Of a DNA stretch of 58,000 nt, positions 33,277 through 44,646 are shown piece by piece. Numbering within the stretch: the first letter of the stretch is position 1; each line of letters opens with the position of its first letter. The notes under the pieces were generated by a model. The model did no database searches and was not told the DNA's origin. It worked only from the letters and a program-made list of their open reading frames with translations. Source of the stretch: Adiantum capillus-veneris (lineage: Eukaryota > Streptophyta > Polypodiopsida > Polypodiales > Pteridaceae); NCBI GenBank assembly GCA_014529385.2, contig CM043955.1:144869140-144927139 (forward strand). Reading direction: 5' to 3'. The translations under genes were made by a program, and so were the position numbers.

Positions 33277-34790
33277 CTTGGGGTGGTCTTTAGTGGACTG
33301 AGGTTCACACTGAAAGTGGCAGCAGACACTAGATTGACTCGTGCCTATGCAGCCCTAGGTGGTTTAGAGAGGATTTGTTCGCAGGTTCAGTTCCAAGAAC
33401 CTCGAGCAAAGCTCTGGCTTTTCGATACTTTGGTCGCTTCAGTTATGCACTACGGGGTTCAGGTTTGGGGACCGTCTATTGACAGTGCTGGATGGAGTAA
33501 TATGGAGAGACCCCTGATATCTATGATTTCTAGGCTGATTAGAGCCAAGGCCTCAGTCCCACATGACATCATACGAGCGGAGCTGGCTGCCCCACCTATG
33601 GAGGTTGAGGCACTCACCAGATCAGTAACATTTGTACACAGCTTACGGGACACCACCAAGGACAGGTATGCCAGGCTTGCTCTTGAGTCATCCAAACAGT
33701 TGGCATTACAGGGAGATACATCATGTTGGTATGCACAGATGAGCTCATGGTTTCAGAGGCATGGTTTCAACATGGACAGGCTGCCCCCTTTCCAGTATTC
33801 TCTTGATGCACCATCCTTGGCTCTTACACGGATGGAGACTTCTAGACTCATTCTGCAGGATCTTATCTAGCTTGATAGCAAGAGGACATGGATAGAGCCA
33901 TCACGGGAGTTGGGTACGAAGAGGGTTTTCTATAGAGAGCATCTTCTTCAACTCACGACAGACGGTTTTGTCACACGGCCCAGTTACATGGATACACATC
34001 TATCTCATGGGTTACGATGTGCTATAGGCCAGATTCGCACATCTTCACACCAGCTTGGGATTGAGACAGGTAGATTCAGAGGCATACCAGTAGACAGTAG
34101 GATATGTCAGTTATGCCATGCAGAGCCAGAGACAGAGTTTCACTACATATGTCGCTGCACAGTCTACTATGAGATACGAGGACGCTTTCATCGTCTATTC
34201 AGAGATGGTTTTGACTCGTTAGATAGAGTCATGAGATATCAGGATCAAAGATGTCTCGGATTATTCCTACTTGAGATTCAGAGACATAGAGACGCTCTAT
34301 TGAATGGGCAAAGCCAGAGACAGTCCCAGAGACGCATCTCAGATTTCTTCAGTCTGAGTACCACAGAGGCAGAGGGGACACCACCACCACAGAGCTCGGT
34401 TCCCACCCATACAAACACCAGCGGTACTCTCATTGATCGAGCTATAGAGTTGGGGAGATCGAGATGACCACGACCGAGGAGGGGAGCCACGCAGCATCGG
34501 CGGAGATTGCGGCAGAGGATCCACAGGATTCTAGCACGACACCCAGAGTGTCGATCAGGATAGGCTTCATGCTACCGCTATATTGTATCATGGTGACACT
34601 TATCCCCACTTTGTACCTTTATGGCATGATACCATTGCTCAGCCTACCAGCCACCCATAGGAGTCGGTAGCACTCCTATCAGTTCTTTGTTTGTACCCAG
34701 ACTTGGTACTAGACTCATCATTGTAATCAGTTGGTCTCATAGGTCATTTTGGCCTTTTGTAGACGTTAATATATCATTTCATTTCATTTC

Positions 34791-34793
<3 letters not shown>
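33277..34793 (+). mobile_element. LINE C: 5'-truncated LINE, ORF2 C-terminus
   Basis: Aligns with the minus-strand LINE D. The coding part (33277-34467) reads AKLWLFDTLVASVMHYGVQVWGP, PHDIIRAELAAPPMEVEAL, RDRYARLA-like, then the zinc ribbon CQLCHAEPETEFHYICRC. One in-frame TAG (33868-33870) and a premature TGA at 34465 break it, otherwise the frame is open. The 3' end has the hairpin AGGTCATTTTGGCCT (34741-34755), GACGTTAA (34762-34769), (CATTT)3 and a (TC)n tail. The 5' end abuts a short (CT)n run. Confidence 0.85.

Positions 34794-34853
<60 letters not shown>
34794..34853. repeat. (TC)n microsatellite between LINE C and LINE I
   Basis: Tail of LINE C. The next LINE 5' UTR starts at 34854 directly after it. 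Confidence 0.9.
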
Positions 34854-34857
<4 letters not shown>

Positions 34858-36060
34858 CCCTAGCGCGCGCCTCTCCTAAGCTTGCGCCATCTCCTCTCCC
34901 TGCGTGCAGGGCAGCATTCGAGGGGGAGGGTTAGTCCCCCAGCCCTGCCCCTTCCTCCTCAGTCCATGGTCCTCGCCACTACCGACCTTGCCCATTGCTC
35001 ATTGTTGTCCAGTCAGAGAACAGGTACCGAGCTGAGTCGTCTGTTGTGAGCGCGGTAGCTGCTCTTGTGTCTGTTGTGAGCTCCTCGTCTACTGAAGTTC
35101 CAGCAGCTTCGTCGCTGCTACATAGTCCAAGGTATGTCTGCAAAACAAGACAAGATAAGCAGCCCAATTTTTTTGACCCCGCCACGACCCCGTCAGAGCT
35201 TTGCCACCGTCTTGGCGGCACCGAGCAAGGCAGATCGCATCGGGCAACTCCAGGCAACTCTTGACAGGGTAATGGAAGAAAATCATGACCTCAAAGAACG
35301 TCTCAGTGCGCTTAAGGCGCGTTTTGACACCATGGTTGGGCTCGCCACTAACAAAGTGAAGGAAGTTGAAGCCAAGGTTACCCAAGCTCACACAGGTGCA
35401 CCGACCAAGGTGGAAACCTGTGTGAAGGCAGAGTTCCGAGAATGACACCTTCAAGAAGAAAACACACTCAAGGTCCGCATCAGGGGCCTACCCCAAGCAT
35501 GGGACAAGTGTGAGGATGACTTCTCTGAACGCATCAACTTCCTCAACGAAACTCTCAAGCCGATGCATGTGGACTACGGCTACTCCAACAATCGCGCCTC
35601 CTCAAAGGCACTAGGTTTTGGATTGCTGAGGAGCTCACCACGACACAACTAAAACACAAAGGTAGCGAACTCAAAGAAAGTGCACGCGGCAAGAGCCCAG
35701 GAGGGGGAGTGGGCAATATACTGCGGAGGAAAGGCCCTCATACAAGGGTTTCAGTCTCCCAAGCCTCCTACCACACCACCGGATACCACCCTCTAGCCCC
35801 ATAGTTCCCATCTACTCTACTTTATTTTGTATTTTGTATTGCATCCTAAGGTTGTCCCACCTATCCACTAGATCTTACCCTAGCCTTACCGACCCTTTTT
35901 TGGTTGCTCATGCTAATGTAACAACCATTACCCTCTCCTTGATGAGAGGAGACATCCCTCTAGTTCTCAAGGTTTGGCCTCACTTGTGCATAAGCTAAAG
36001 TATCTGTCGTGCTTTTTTTGGATGTTGTCCTAGTATGTGTATCCTCTTCAAAAGAGGGCC
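34854..36060 (+). mobile_element. LINE I: 5' end with ORF1, ORF2 missing
   Basis: A GC-rich 5' UTR (start GAGCCCTAGCGCGCG) like that of LINE G leads to an ORF1. Downstream of ORF1 (about 35700-36060) the sequence is AT-rich with no recognised endonuclease or RT, so ORF2 is lost by deletion. It begins exactly at a (TC)n tract. Confidence 0.6.
35134..35690 (+). pseudogene. LINE ORF1 protein, coiled coil plus RRM-like domain
   Basis: ATG at 35134 starts MSAKQDKISSPIFLTPP, followed by a coiled-coil stretch (RIGQLQATLDRVMEENHDLKE region, residues about 38-90). After a TGA at 35443-35445 the same frame continues with NTLKVRIRGLPQAWD, the start of an RRM-like nucleic-acid-binding domain as in L1 ORF1p. 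A frameshift follows near 35610, then AEELTTTQLKHKGSELKE in another frame, as in the C-terminal domain. Its role would be binding LINE RNA as a chaperone. The copy is defective. Confidence 0.6.
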
Positions 36061-36065
36061 AACAG

Positions 36066-36140
36066 GTGAATGGTTTCAAGTGGGATGAGGGAGCACAAGA
36101 AGCTTTTGGCAACGTAAAGGAGATCCTCTGTCAGCTACCA
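36066..36140 (+). pseudogene. Short gypsy RNase H fragment
   Basis: VNGFKWDEGAQEAFGNVKEIL resembles the W-x-E-x2-Q-x-A-F-x2-L-K segment between RT and RNase H of Ty3/gypsy. Only about 25 codons are present, between LINE I and LINE H. Confidence 0.5.
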
Positions 36141-36805
36141 ATGGTGTGTCCTCCCAACTGAGAGGACGATTTCTATGCGGCTATGACGGTAGGTACGATG
36201 GCGAGCGTCTCCGGTCCTGTAGTAGACTAGTCTTGATCTTTTCATGTAGTCTCCGTCGATGTGGTGATGCTCCTCGTAGTCGTGGGTGTCTCGATCTTGC
36301 GAGATCAAGGGCTCGGTCAATCGATGTACCTCTAATACGGGCGGACTTTGAAATCCATTGTGGTGGTTGCTCCTCTGGCTTCATGGTAGCTAGTCTGAAG
36401 AAGTGTGTGATCTGTCTCTGGGATTGTCTCTCTCCTTTTGATCTCCTTGGTAGACCCTCTTTGCGTCTATGCAGCTCTAAAAAATACAAACCAAGGCTTC
36501 TCTGATCCTGGTATCTCATAACTCTAGACAATGATCCAGAATTTTCTCTAAAAAGATAGTGAAAACGGTCCCATATCTCGTAGGACACTGGACAATGGCA
36601 TATATAATGCAGCTTTGTCTCTGGCTCCATATGACGTAACTGACATGTACTAGTCTGTGTTGGTACTTCTTTGAATTTTCCAGTCTCAATCCCAAGCTGA
36701 TGTGAAGATGTGTGCATCTGACTAATAGCACATCGTATCCCATGAGATAGATGACTGTACATGTAGCTAGGTCTAGTCACAAACCCATCCTCCGTAAGCT
36801 GGAGA
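36141..36805 (-). pseudogene. LINE H: ORF2 C-terminal fragment
   Basis: A minus frame of 199 codons (36181-36780) has TRPSYMYSHLSHGIRCAI, SSHQLGIETGKFKE, the zinc region CQLRHMEPETKLHYICHC (first CxxC altered to CxxR) and YEIWDRFHYLF, matching LINE C and D. The 3' hairpin and tail are missing, and both ends are truncated. Confidence 0.75.
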
Positions 36806-37093
36806 GAGAGTGTGGTTGTGTTTTACCACTTGGGATACAGTATATCCTGGGCAGATTTGTGCTGCACCATCTAGGAGTCATCATTTTCTTCAACTTCCTA
36901 TTCTCCTTGTCTGCACATATTCTGAAACCTGCACTGATCCTTTGGTTTTTCCCCTCAGCTTTGTGCTTCCTGCAGAACTTGAGGGTTTTTTTCACCATTG
37001 GTTGTATCTTGTCACGTAGCCTTGAAAGATGAGCTGGATTTTGTATTGGCAGTCTTCCTTATGTACTATTTTTGTAATACCAACAGGGTACAA

Positions 37094-37096
<3 letters not shown>
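36806..37096. other. No gene recognised
   Basis: AT-rich sequence without similarity to the neighbouring LINE or SINE. A 93-codon plus ORF overlaps it but shows no known motif. Confidence 0.4.

Positions 37097-37146
<50 letters not shown>
37097..37146. repeat. (GA)n microsatellite, tail of SINE
   Basis: On the minus strand this is the (TC)n tail of the SINE at 37147-37290, joined through (TTC)3. Confidence 0.9.
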
Positions 37147-37149
<3 letters not shown>

Positions 37150-37290
37150 AGAAGCAGAGAATTTTAACGTCGTGGGAAATTATCCCAAGAGACCGCAAAG
37201 GTTTATCCGACGAGAGTTGAACTCAAGACCTGTTATTCAAGAGGGAAATGGCATAACCATGAGGGCTGGTGGGCTCTTTTTGATGATGAC
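37147..37290 (-). mobile_element. tRNA-derived SINE with LINE-type 3' end
   Basis: The minus strand has a tRNA-like head with box A-like ATGGTTATGCCATTT and box B-like GAGTTCAACTC, then a short body. Its 3' end has hairpin TGGGA-TAATT-TCCCA (37173-37187), GACGTTAA (37164-37171), AATTCTCTGC, (TTC)3 and (TC)n. This 3' layout is the same as in LINEs C, D and E. SINEs carry no protein and depend on a partner LINE, so the shared end points to that partner. Confidence 0.7.
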
Positions 37291-38544
37291 AGGCATCCTC
37301 ACTTGGTGCACAGAGGCACTTATCTTCTCGCTTGCAGATCACGGACATAGTAGAGGGCACATGCGCTTGACATTTCAGGGCTCGTCCTATGGATGAGCAG
37401 CCTGATTTGCATTATGATCCAGTTCGAGTGGTTGGTGCGTTTGGCAAGCGCTTATGTGTAGACCCTGGGTTTTCTTCAGAGGAGGCACCGTTATGAAGGT
37501 TGTGGTTTTGGGAAGGTTTACCATTGGCACAGCTTGTCTGGGATCCGGGAGAGTGGATGTGGCCGGGACATATTGCAGAGGAGACGGTGTCATTTTTTGA
37601 GTACAACGTGCGCATTGGCAGAGATATCATTCTTCGCCACGAGACTGTTCGTCATCAGCCACGCCAGCTACAACATTGGTTGGAGCAGAAGCTCTCTCAT
37701 GCATTCATGTATCAGTATTGGTCCTGCATTTGGAGCCTTCATGTCAGCCGTCGTATTTCGTATTTCCTCTCGATGCTAGTGCTTGCAGGCCTCCCGGTTG
37801 GGACGTGGGCTGCTCGGGTAGGACATGATCCTACTTGTCAGTGTTGTTCGACACAGGTGGAGACTCTCCACCATTGTTTCTGGATCTGCCCACATGCACA
37901 TTATGTATGGCGTGCTGTTTGCTGGCTTTTTGGTAGACTTGGGATTCAAGAGGGTTTTGTGACGTGGGGGGCTATCACCTGGCATTTGCGACATCCGGGC
38001 TCACTTACCATGTATGAGGGATCTTCCACAGATCCAGTACTTTTGCTGACAGCCTTGGGATACAGACCAGGCACACTGGACATGGTGCCTGCTTTAGTAC
38101 ATGAGTTTGACATACAACCTCGTGATATTCTATTTGCTATGATATGCAACATAGTATTGTGGATTATATGGAAGGCTCACTGTGCTGAGGTTCTGGGTGG
38201 TCGTCCTTTCCATGTGACCTCTACTTCGGGTGCAGTTTGGTCTGAGCTTTTGCATACCTTGTGTTCCAATGGGATTCTTCAGTAGGCCTCTCTACGGCAA
38301 CAGAGAGGAGACGACATTGACTATGGGCACGTACTACAGTTCTTTTCAGTATGGATAGAGGCACGATCACGTGGCATTATGCCCCTCCACGGTGGTTTAT
38401 TCATCATTCTTCTCTGTTCCCACCTTGATGTACATACAGCCCTACCACTGATCATTCACAATTTGTACTTCTTCTAGAAGACAAACTCTCTTGAGCATCT
38501 CTAGAAGTCTTTCTGTACTTAATATATAGCAACTGCTCTTATTT

Positions 38545-38550
<6 letters not shown>
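37291..38550 (+). pseudogene. LINE F: 5'-truncated L1-type LINE, zinc-binding C-terminus
   Basis: The open frame 37500-38285 reads WFWEGLPLAQLVWDPGEW, SFFEYNVRIGRD, RRISYFLSML, then the zf-RVT type ribbon HDPTCQCCSTQVETLHHCFWICPHAHYVW and a C-terminus ending LCSNGILQ. It matches LINE G (40734-41407), so both are one L1-like family, different from LINEs A-E. Upstream bases 37291-37500 are a degraded continuation (RVVGAFGKRLCVD). The 3' end GTACTTAATATATAG meets (GA)n at 38551. Confidence 0.8.

Positions 38551-38635
<85 letters not shown>
38551..38635. repeat. (GA)n microsatellite between LINE F and LINE G
   Basis: About 42 GA units, at once the 3' end of LINE F and the 5' boundary of LINE G. 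Confidence 0.9.
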
Positions 38636-38637
<2 letters not shown>

Positions 38638-39064
38638 CCTAGCAGCCCTGCGCGCGAATCTGCCCTGCGCGTCCTGGCTGCCCTGCGGCCTGCTTCCTGC
38701 CTGCTGTCGCGGGCGCCCTGCCTACTGCCTTCGCGTTCCTGGCTGCCTGCGCGAATTCGGCTGCCCTGCGCGTTTTTGCCTGCATTGCGCGTACCCGCCT
38801 GCGCGAACCCTAAAATCGCCAGCAGACTGCGTGTACTTGCTGCTGTAGTGCGAAACCCTAGCATCCCGAATCTACGAAACCCTAATTCTGCGAAACCCTA
38901 AAAGCCGACAAACCCTAACTGCTGCAAAACCCTAACTGTCCCAACCCTAATAGTGCGCTTCTTCCTACCACTTGCAAGAGAAAGAGAGAAGAGAGAGAAA
39001 GAGAAAGAGTACAAGCTTCGCTTCGGGTCTTGCTTTTCCCGTTTGCCAGTCTCGCCCATTCTTC

Positions 39065-39361
39065 ATGGCAGCTTTGCCGGTCTCGAGTGCTACACACGGC
39101 GCTCCATCACCACTTGCCTGTCGCGTGGACTGTACTGGCGACCTGTTGACACGCATTGACTCCAAAATACAACACTTGGCACAGCATGCCTTGGTTGGCC
39201 GGATGATTGGACAGTCTCCATCTCGATCTTCTATACGTGATTGGTGTCAGACTGCATTGGGCACTACTCAGGGACGGATCTCGGAGCTTACATTCCTTGG
39301 CAGAGGCATATTCATGGTACGTCTTTCAGATCCCGCCACTGCCTCAGCTCTCCTGGCTTGA
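39065..39361 (+). pseudogene. LINE G ORF1 N-terminus (DUF4283-like)
   Basis: ATG at 39065 (MAALPVSSATHGAPSPLA) leads to IQHLAQHALVGRMIGQSP, RDWCQTAL, RISELTFLGRGIFMVRLSD, which follows the DUF4283 pattern of plant L1 ORF1 (ALVGR...F-F-x-F). The frame ends at TGA 39359-39361, next to the deletion point. Confidence 0.65.
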
Positions 39362-41410
39362 CCATGCCAGTACCTTCAGCTCCAGACCTTATCGATCAGG
39401 AGTTTGCTGATGACACTATGCTGATGTTGCGCTATTTGCTTGCTGCTCTTGATGCCATGGGGGAGGCCCTAGAGGTTTTTTGCATTGCCAGTGGTGTACG
39501 CATTAACTGGCATAAATCCTATGGGTTACTGGTTGGCAGTGATGACATACCTACTTGGGGGGTAGTAGATGGTTTCACATTGCTGCAGTCGGGTCAGACA
39601 TGCAGATATCTGGGCTTTCAGATTGGATTTGACGTTTCCTCACAGCAGCAGTTTGCACCCGTACTGCAATCTATTCGCAGGAAGCTTTGTCATTGGTCTT
39701 CACGTCATCTGTCGTTGGTTGGCCGTGCATTGGTCGCCAACCAAGTCATTCTGGCTATAGTATGGTATACGGCCTCTTGTTGGATGCTACATTCTGGTGT
39801 GATAGCTCAGTTCCGCCGACTAGTGCAGAACTTTTTATGGAGTGGTACAGACGGGACTACTGATACTCGTGCTAGAGTTCGCTGGTCCACGATTATTCGT
39901 CCTAGGTCAGAGGGAGGCCTTGGCATCATTGATCCAGAATTACAGAGCCGCACCCTTCTTACCAAGTTTATTGTTCGGGGTCTTTTTCCCGGCCAAGAAC
40001 CTTGGAAGATGCTTCTTCAGGCCACTCTTTGCACCGCGACTCCACGCCTCGGCACTAGAGATGGTCATACTTGGCATACAGGGTATCGTTTTCTCTTTAC
40101 GGATGCTCCCTTGTTCACCAACACTCTCTCACCCTTCATACGATCGCTCCTTCAGATTTGGGTTTCCATGCGACGGGCTATTATACGCTCACCTCCCTCA
40201 TGTCGTGAAGAGATTGAGCGCCAGCCTCTCATTTGGAATGATGCAGTTCTTGATTCTTCAGTTACTCCACCTCGTCAGCTTGGAGAGAGGACTCACATTG
40301 ATTGGGCTGCTTGGGACACTGGCCCTGCTGCCTCTATGCGGTTGTTTCATGAGACACGTATGATAGATGCAGATTTTGTGGCAGAACATTATGATATTGA
40401 TCGCGGGGTGCCAGACAGATTGTTTGAGATTGACTCTGCCGTTCCTTCACAGTGGGATGCAGTCATGCGAGGGATGGTTCAGATGCCTCCACATTGTGGC
40501 TGGGAAGGCCTCTTTGCTCAGAACACTCTTATTAGTTCGTTTAGACACCATGCTGTTCACAGTTGATACTGACGACTCTCTGGGGATTCATGCTAGATTG
40601 ACATATGATACCACCTCTCCACATCTTGTCTACCCCGGCGCTCGATGGGAGGCCATACGAGTACTTGGCTCCCGCGGGAAGCGTCGTTGTGTTGACCTCC
40701 GTTTCGCTTCCGATGATGCCGCACTTTGGAGGCTTTGGGTGTGGGAGGGTCGTGCCCTATCTCAGCTTTATTGGGACCCAGGAGAGTGGCATTGGCCTCA
40801 CTCTAACCCCACCGGTGCACTTGTATCATTCTTTGAGTACACTGTTAGAATCGGAAGATTAGCATTGATGAGACAGCACCCAGAGTAGCCCACTCGTATG
40901 CGTTTCTGGTTACATTCAGGTCTCTCCCATGCCTATCTACAACAGTTTTGGTCAGCCATCTGGGATTTACATGCGACTCGTCGTATTTCTTTTTTCATGT
41001 GGATGATTGCACATGCAGGACTTCCAGTTGGCACTTGGCTAGCTACTATGGGTCATGATTCGCTATGTACTCGCTGTCCTTTGCGACTACTTGAGTCACC
41101 TGCACATTGTCTTTGGTCATGCTCAACTTCTCATGTAGTGTGGCTAGCAGTTTGCTTTCTACTCAGCAGCGCGGGTGTTGAGCATGGATTTCTCACTTGG
41201 GGATCTGTCTCATGGTTGATGCCGATGTCCGGACCGCATCTTTTCTACGAGGGCTCAGACACAGATCCAGCTCTTATGCTTACCTCGACTGGTTATCGGC
41301 GAGGGACTTTGGCTATGTTACCACAGATTACTTGGCAGGGGGATCCTCAGACACGTGATGAAGTTTTTTCAGTCATCACTAGCATTACACTATGGAATGT
41401 TTGGTGAGCT
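39362..41410 (+). pseudogene. LINE G ORF2: RT catalytic block and C-terminus
   Basis: Frame 39362-40566: LIDQEFADDTMLMLRY (catalytic F-A-D-D), CIASGVRINWHKS, CRYLGFQIGF, KLCHWSSRHLSLVGRALVANQVI, NFLWSG, ARVRWSTIIRPRSEGGLGIID, TKFIVRGLFPGQEPWK. These are hallmarks of plant L1 RT thumb and connector. It then continues in a second frame (WRLWVWEGRALSQLYWDPGEW) to the zinc ribbon MGHDSLCTRCPLRLLESPAHCLW (41050-41120) and stops at 41407. There are two stops and one frameshift. The finger half of RT and the endonuclease are absent. Confidence 0.85.
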
Positions 41411-41805
41411 CGTTGTCTTCACATTCTCAGTGCGGCTCCACAGCTCCTTCAGGATACCCTCACTACCATTTGGCTGGACATCATTCACACCCTGGTTTGG
41501 CAGTGGGATTCTTCCTCAGGTACATCTTGAGCAGCCGAGGCTCGTCGCTTTGCCTTCCTTCGGCGTTGGGCCCGATCCTCACTCTTCTTCACACTTAAGG
41601 GTGTCCAGATTACATGGCATTATGCCCCCCCCTCGGTGGTTTCTCCTCCACTCATCACACAGACCACCATGAGATTGTTCTAGTCGAGTTGTCACTATAG
41701 TGGCTCTCACCCTTACATTCAGCTTGTACACCCCACGTGATAGGCTATTTTGGCATCCGCTGGGGATTATTTTGTACTTAGTAATATAAAGCCCTGACTT
41801 TTCCC

Positions 41806-41810
<5 letters not shown>

Positions 41811-41879
<69 letters not shown>
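41811..41879. repeat. (GA)n microsatellite shared by LINE G and LINE D tails
   Basis: LINE G (plus) ends at its left edge and LINE D (minus) ends at its right edge, so the two LINE families lie tail to tail across one GA tract. Confidence 0.9.
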
Positions 41880-41882
<3 letters not shown>

Positions 41883-42228
41883 GAAATGATATATTAACGT
41901 CTACAAAAGGCCAAAATGACCTATGAGACCAAACTGATTACAATGGTGAGTCTCAAGTCTGGGTACAAACAAAGAAAACTACAACTAGAAACTGAGATAG
42001 GAGTGCTACCGACTCCTATGGGTGGTTGGTAAGCTGAGCAATGGTATAATGCCACAAAGGTACAAAGTGGGGATAAGTGTCACCATGATACAATATAGCA
42101 GTAGCATGAAGCCTATCCCGATCGACACTCTGGGTGTCGTGCTAGAATCCTGTGGATCCTTAGCCGCAATCTCCGTTGGCGTTGCGTGGCTCCCCTCCTC
42201 AGTTGTGGTCGTCTCGATCTCCCCAACT

Positions 42229-44646
42229 CTATAGCTCGGTCAATGAGAGTACCATTGGTGTGTGTATGGTGGTGGCGGTCCCTCTGCCTATGTGGTAATC
42301 GGATTGAAGAAATCTGAGATGCGTCTCTGGGACTCTCTGTCTATGCACTCTCAATAGAGAGTCTCTATGTATCTCTATCTTAAGTGGAAATAATCCGAGA
42401 CATCTTTGATCCTGATATCTCATAACTCTGTCTAACGAGTCAAAATCATCTCTGAATAAACAGTGAAAGCGTCCTCGAAACTCATAGTAGATTGTGCAGT
42501 GACATATGAAATGAAACTCTCTCTGGCTCTGCATGGCATAACTGACATATCCTCTTGTCTGCTGGTATGCCTCTAAATCTACCGGTCTCAATCCCAAGCT
42601 GGTGTAAAGATGTGCGTATCTGGCCTATGGCACATCATAACCCATGAGATAGATGTGTGTCCATGTAGCTGGGTCGTGTGACAAATCCGTCTGTCGTGAG
42701 TTGGAGAAGATGCTCTCTATAGAAAGCCCTCTTTGTACCCAACTCCCGTGATGGTTCTATCCATGTCCTCCTGGTATCAAGCTGGATAAGATCCTGCCGA
42801 ATGAGTCTAGTAATCTCCATCCGTGTAAAAGCCAAAGATGGTGCATCAAGAGAATACTGGAAAGGGGGCAGCCTGAACCATGCCTCTGCAACCATGAGCT
42901 CATGTGTGCATACCAACATGATGTATCTCCCTGTAATACCAGCTGCTTGGATGACTCACGAGCAAGCCTAGCATATCTGTCCCTGGTGGTGTCCCATAAG
43001 CTGTGTACAAATGATACTGATCTGGTAAGTGCCTCAATCTCCATAGGTGGGGCAGCCAGCTCCGCTCGTATGATGTCATGTGGAACTGAGGTCTTGGCTC
43101 TAATCAGCCTAGAAATCATAGATACCAAGGGCCTCTCCATATTACTCCTTCCAGCACTGTCAACAGATGGTCCCCAAACCTGAACCCCGTAGTGCATAAC
43201 TGAAGCGACCAAAGTGTCGAAGAGCCAGAGCTTTGTTCGAGGTTCCTGGAAGTGAACCTGCGAACAAATCCTCTCTAAACCGCCTAGGTCTGCATAGGCA
43301 TGAGTCAATCTAGTGTCTGCTACCACTTTCAGTGTGAACCTCGGTCCGCTAAGACCACCCCAAGATATGTGTATGCATCAATGTACTCCATACTGTCCTG
43401 ACCATATGTGAATGTAGGTGCTAATCTCCTGACCCACTGTGGCGTGGTATTAAATACCATGACCTTGGTTTTACCAAGGTTGACAGACAATCCACTATCC
43501 CCTGCAAAACTTTGCAATGCGTCCAAGTGTCTCTGCATACCCTCTGGTGAGTCTGATAACAACATGATATCGTCAACATATAATAAAAGAGGGATCTATG
43601 TCCCTGCAAGCTGAGCACCTCTATCTCCTCCTCTGTCAATATAATCAGAGACCTCATCAATATACATACCAAATAAAGTAGAGGACAATGGGCATCCCTG
43701 TTTCACTCAGATAGTGGAGTGAACTATGTCAGATATCCCCTCTGGTGTGCGTACATGACCCATCACTGAACTGTACAATGCCATAATCCCCCATATCAGT
43801 TCTGTGGGTACCCCCAATTCCATAAGTCAATGCATCAATCTGGCCCTCCGTACTGTGTCAAAAGCTTTGCGGAAGTCCACAAAGCTGCAATATATCCGTC
43901 TACCATTTGACCCTCCTCAATGATAGCTCTGAGTGTAAAGACATGATACAATGTGAAGAAACCCCTCCTGAAACCAGCCTGTCTAGGTGCCAGTATGCCC
44001 ATAATCTCTGCCCAACTGCTCAACCTATGCTCAAGGATGGATGCATACAACCGTGCCAATGTGTGTCCTACCATGATAGTACGGTAATTCCCTGGTACTG
44101 TGGGGTCTCCTGTCTTGAACATAGGTACAATAGTAGACAATCTCCAAGACTCAGGAAAGCCCTCGCACATGACACGGTTGAACAACCTTGCAAGCATCTT
44201 TGCCAACAAGTCCCCAGCATGTATAATGTGCTCTGCTACCAAACCCTCATGATCCTGTGCCCGTTTGGTCTTCATCCTGTCAATGGCCTCCTTTACCATC
44301 TCAGTGGTAAAGAAGGTGCTCGTAGCCGGACATGGCTGTGGTGGATTTGGTAGTGGTGGCTATCCAGGTACAGTGTATAATGATGCTGCATACTGCCCCC
44401 ATATCTCTGTAGAAGTAATCACTAACGGGGGAGACTGCTCATGGAATAGACGCCAAGCCTCTCCTGAATCTCTACTAAGGAAGAGCTGATATAAATCCTG
44501 CGTCATCTGGACCAAGAAAGCTCGCTTCTTCCGTCGTACTAGTCGTCGTGTAGCAATACGAGACTGTCTATAGGTGATCACTCCCAATGCAAGCTCCCGC
44601 TGGATCTGAGCTCTCCTCTGTCGACACTCCTCATCATGCCAGCTGT
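42229..44646 (-). pseudogene. LINE D ORF2: reverse transcriptase and zinc-binding C-terminus
   Basis: Starts with a linker (ATRRLVRRKKRAFL, WGQYAASLYTVPG), then EMVKEAIDRMKTKRAQDHEGL, PMFKTGDPTVPGNYRTIMV, PRQAGFRRG, VDFRKAFDTV, VKQGCPLSSTLFG, and catalytic LLLYVDDIMLL (A of YADD replaced by V). The thumb and connector follow (GGLERICSQVHFQEP, HYGVQVWGPS), with a zinc-binding C-terminal region. Stops at 44358-44360 and others, and frameshifts near 43880 and 43320, make it a pseudogene. Confidence 0.85.

Larger units (their letters stand above)
38636..41810 (+). mobile_element. LINE G: internally deleted L1-type LINE
   Basis: A GC-rich 5' UTR with repeated CGAAACCCTAA/CCCTGCGCG motifs, an ORF1 N-terminus, then directly the RT catalytic block and C-terminus of ORF2. 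The ORF1 C-terminus, endonuclease and first half of RT (roughly 3 kb in the family) are missing between about 39361 and 39400. The element spans from one (GA)n tract to the next. Confidence 0.8.

Noticed and set aside
36751-37032. 93-codon plus ORF considered as a membrane protein or host exon
   Set aside because: Hydrophobic but its start overlaps LINE H in antisense, and no splice sites or family similarity support it.
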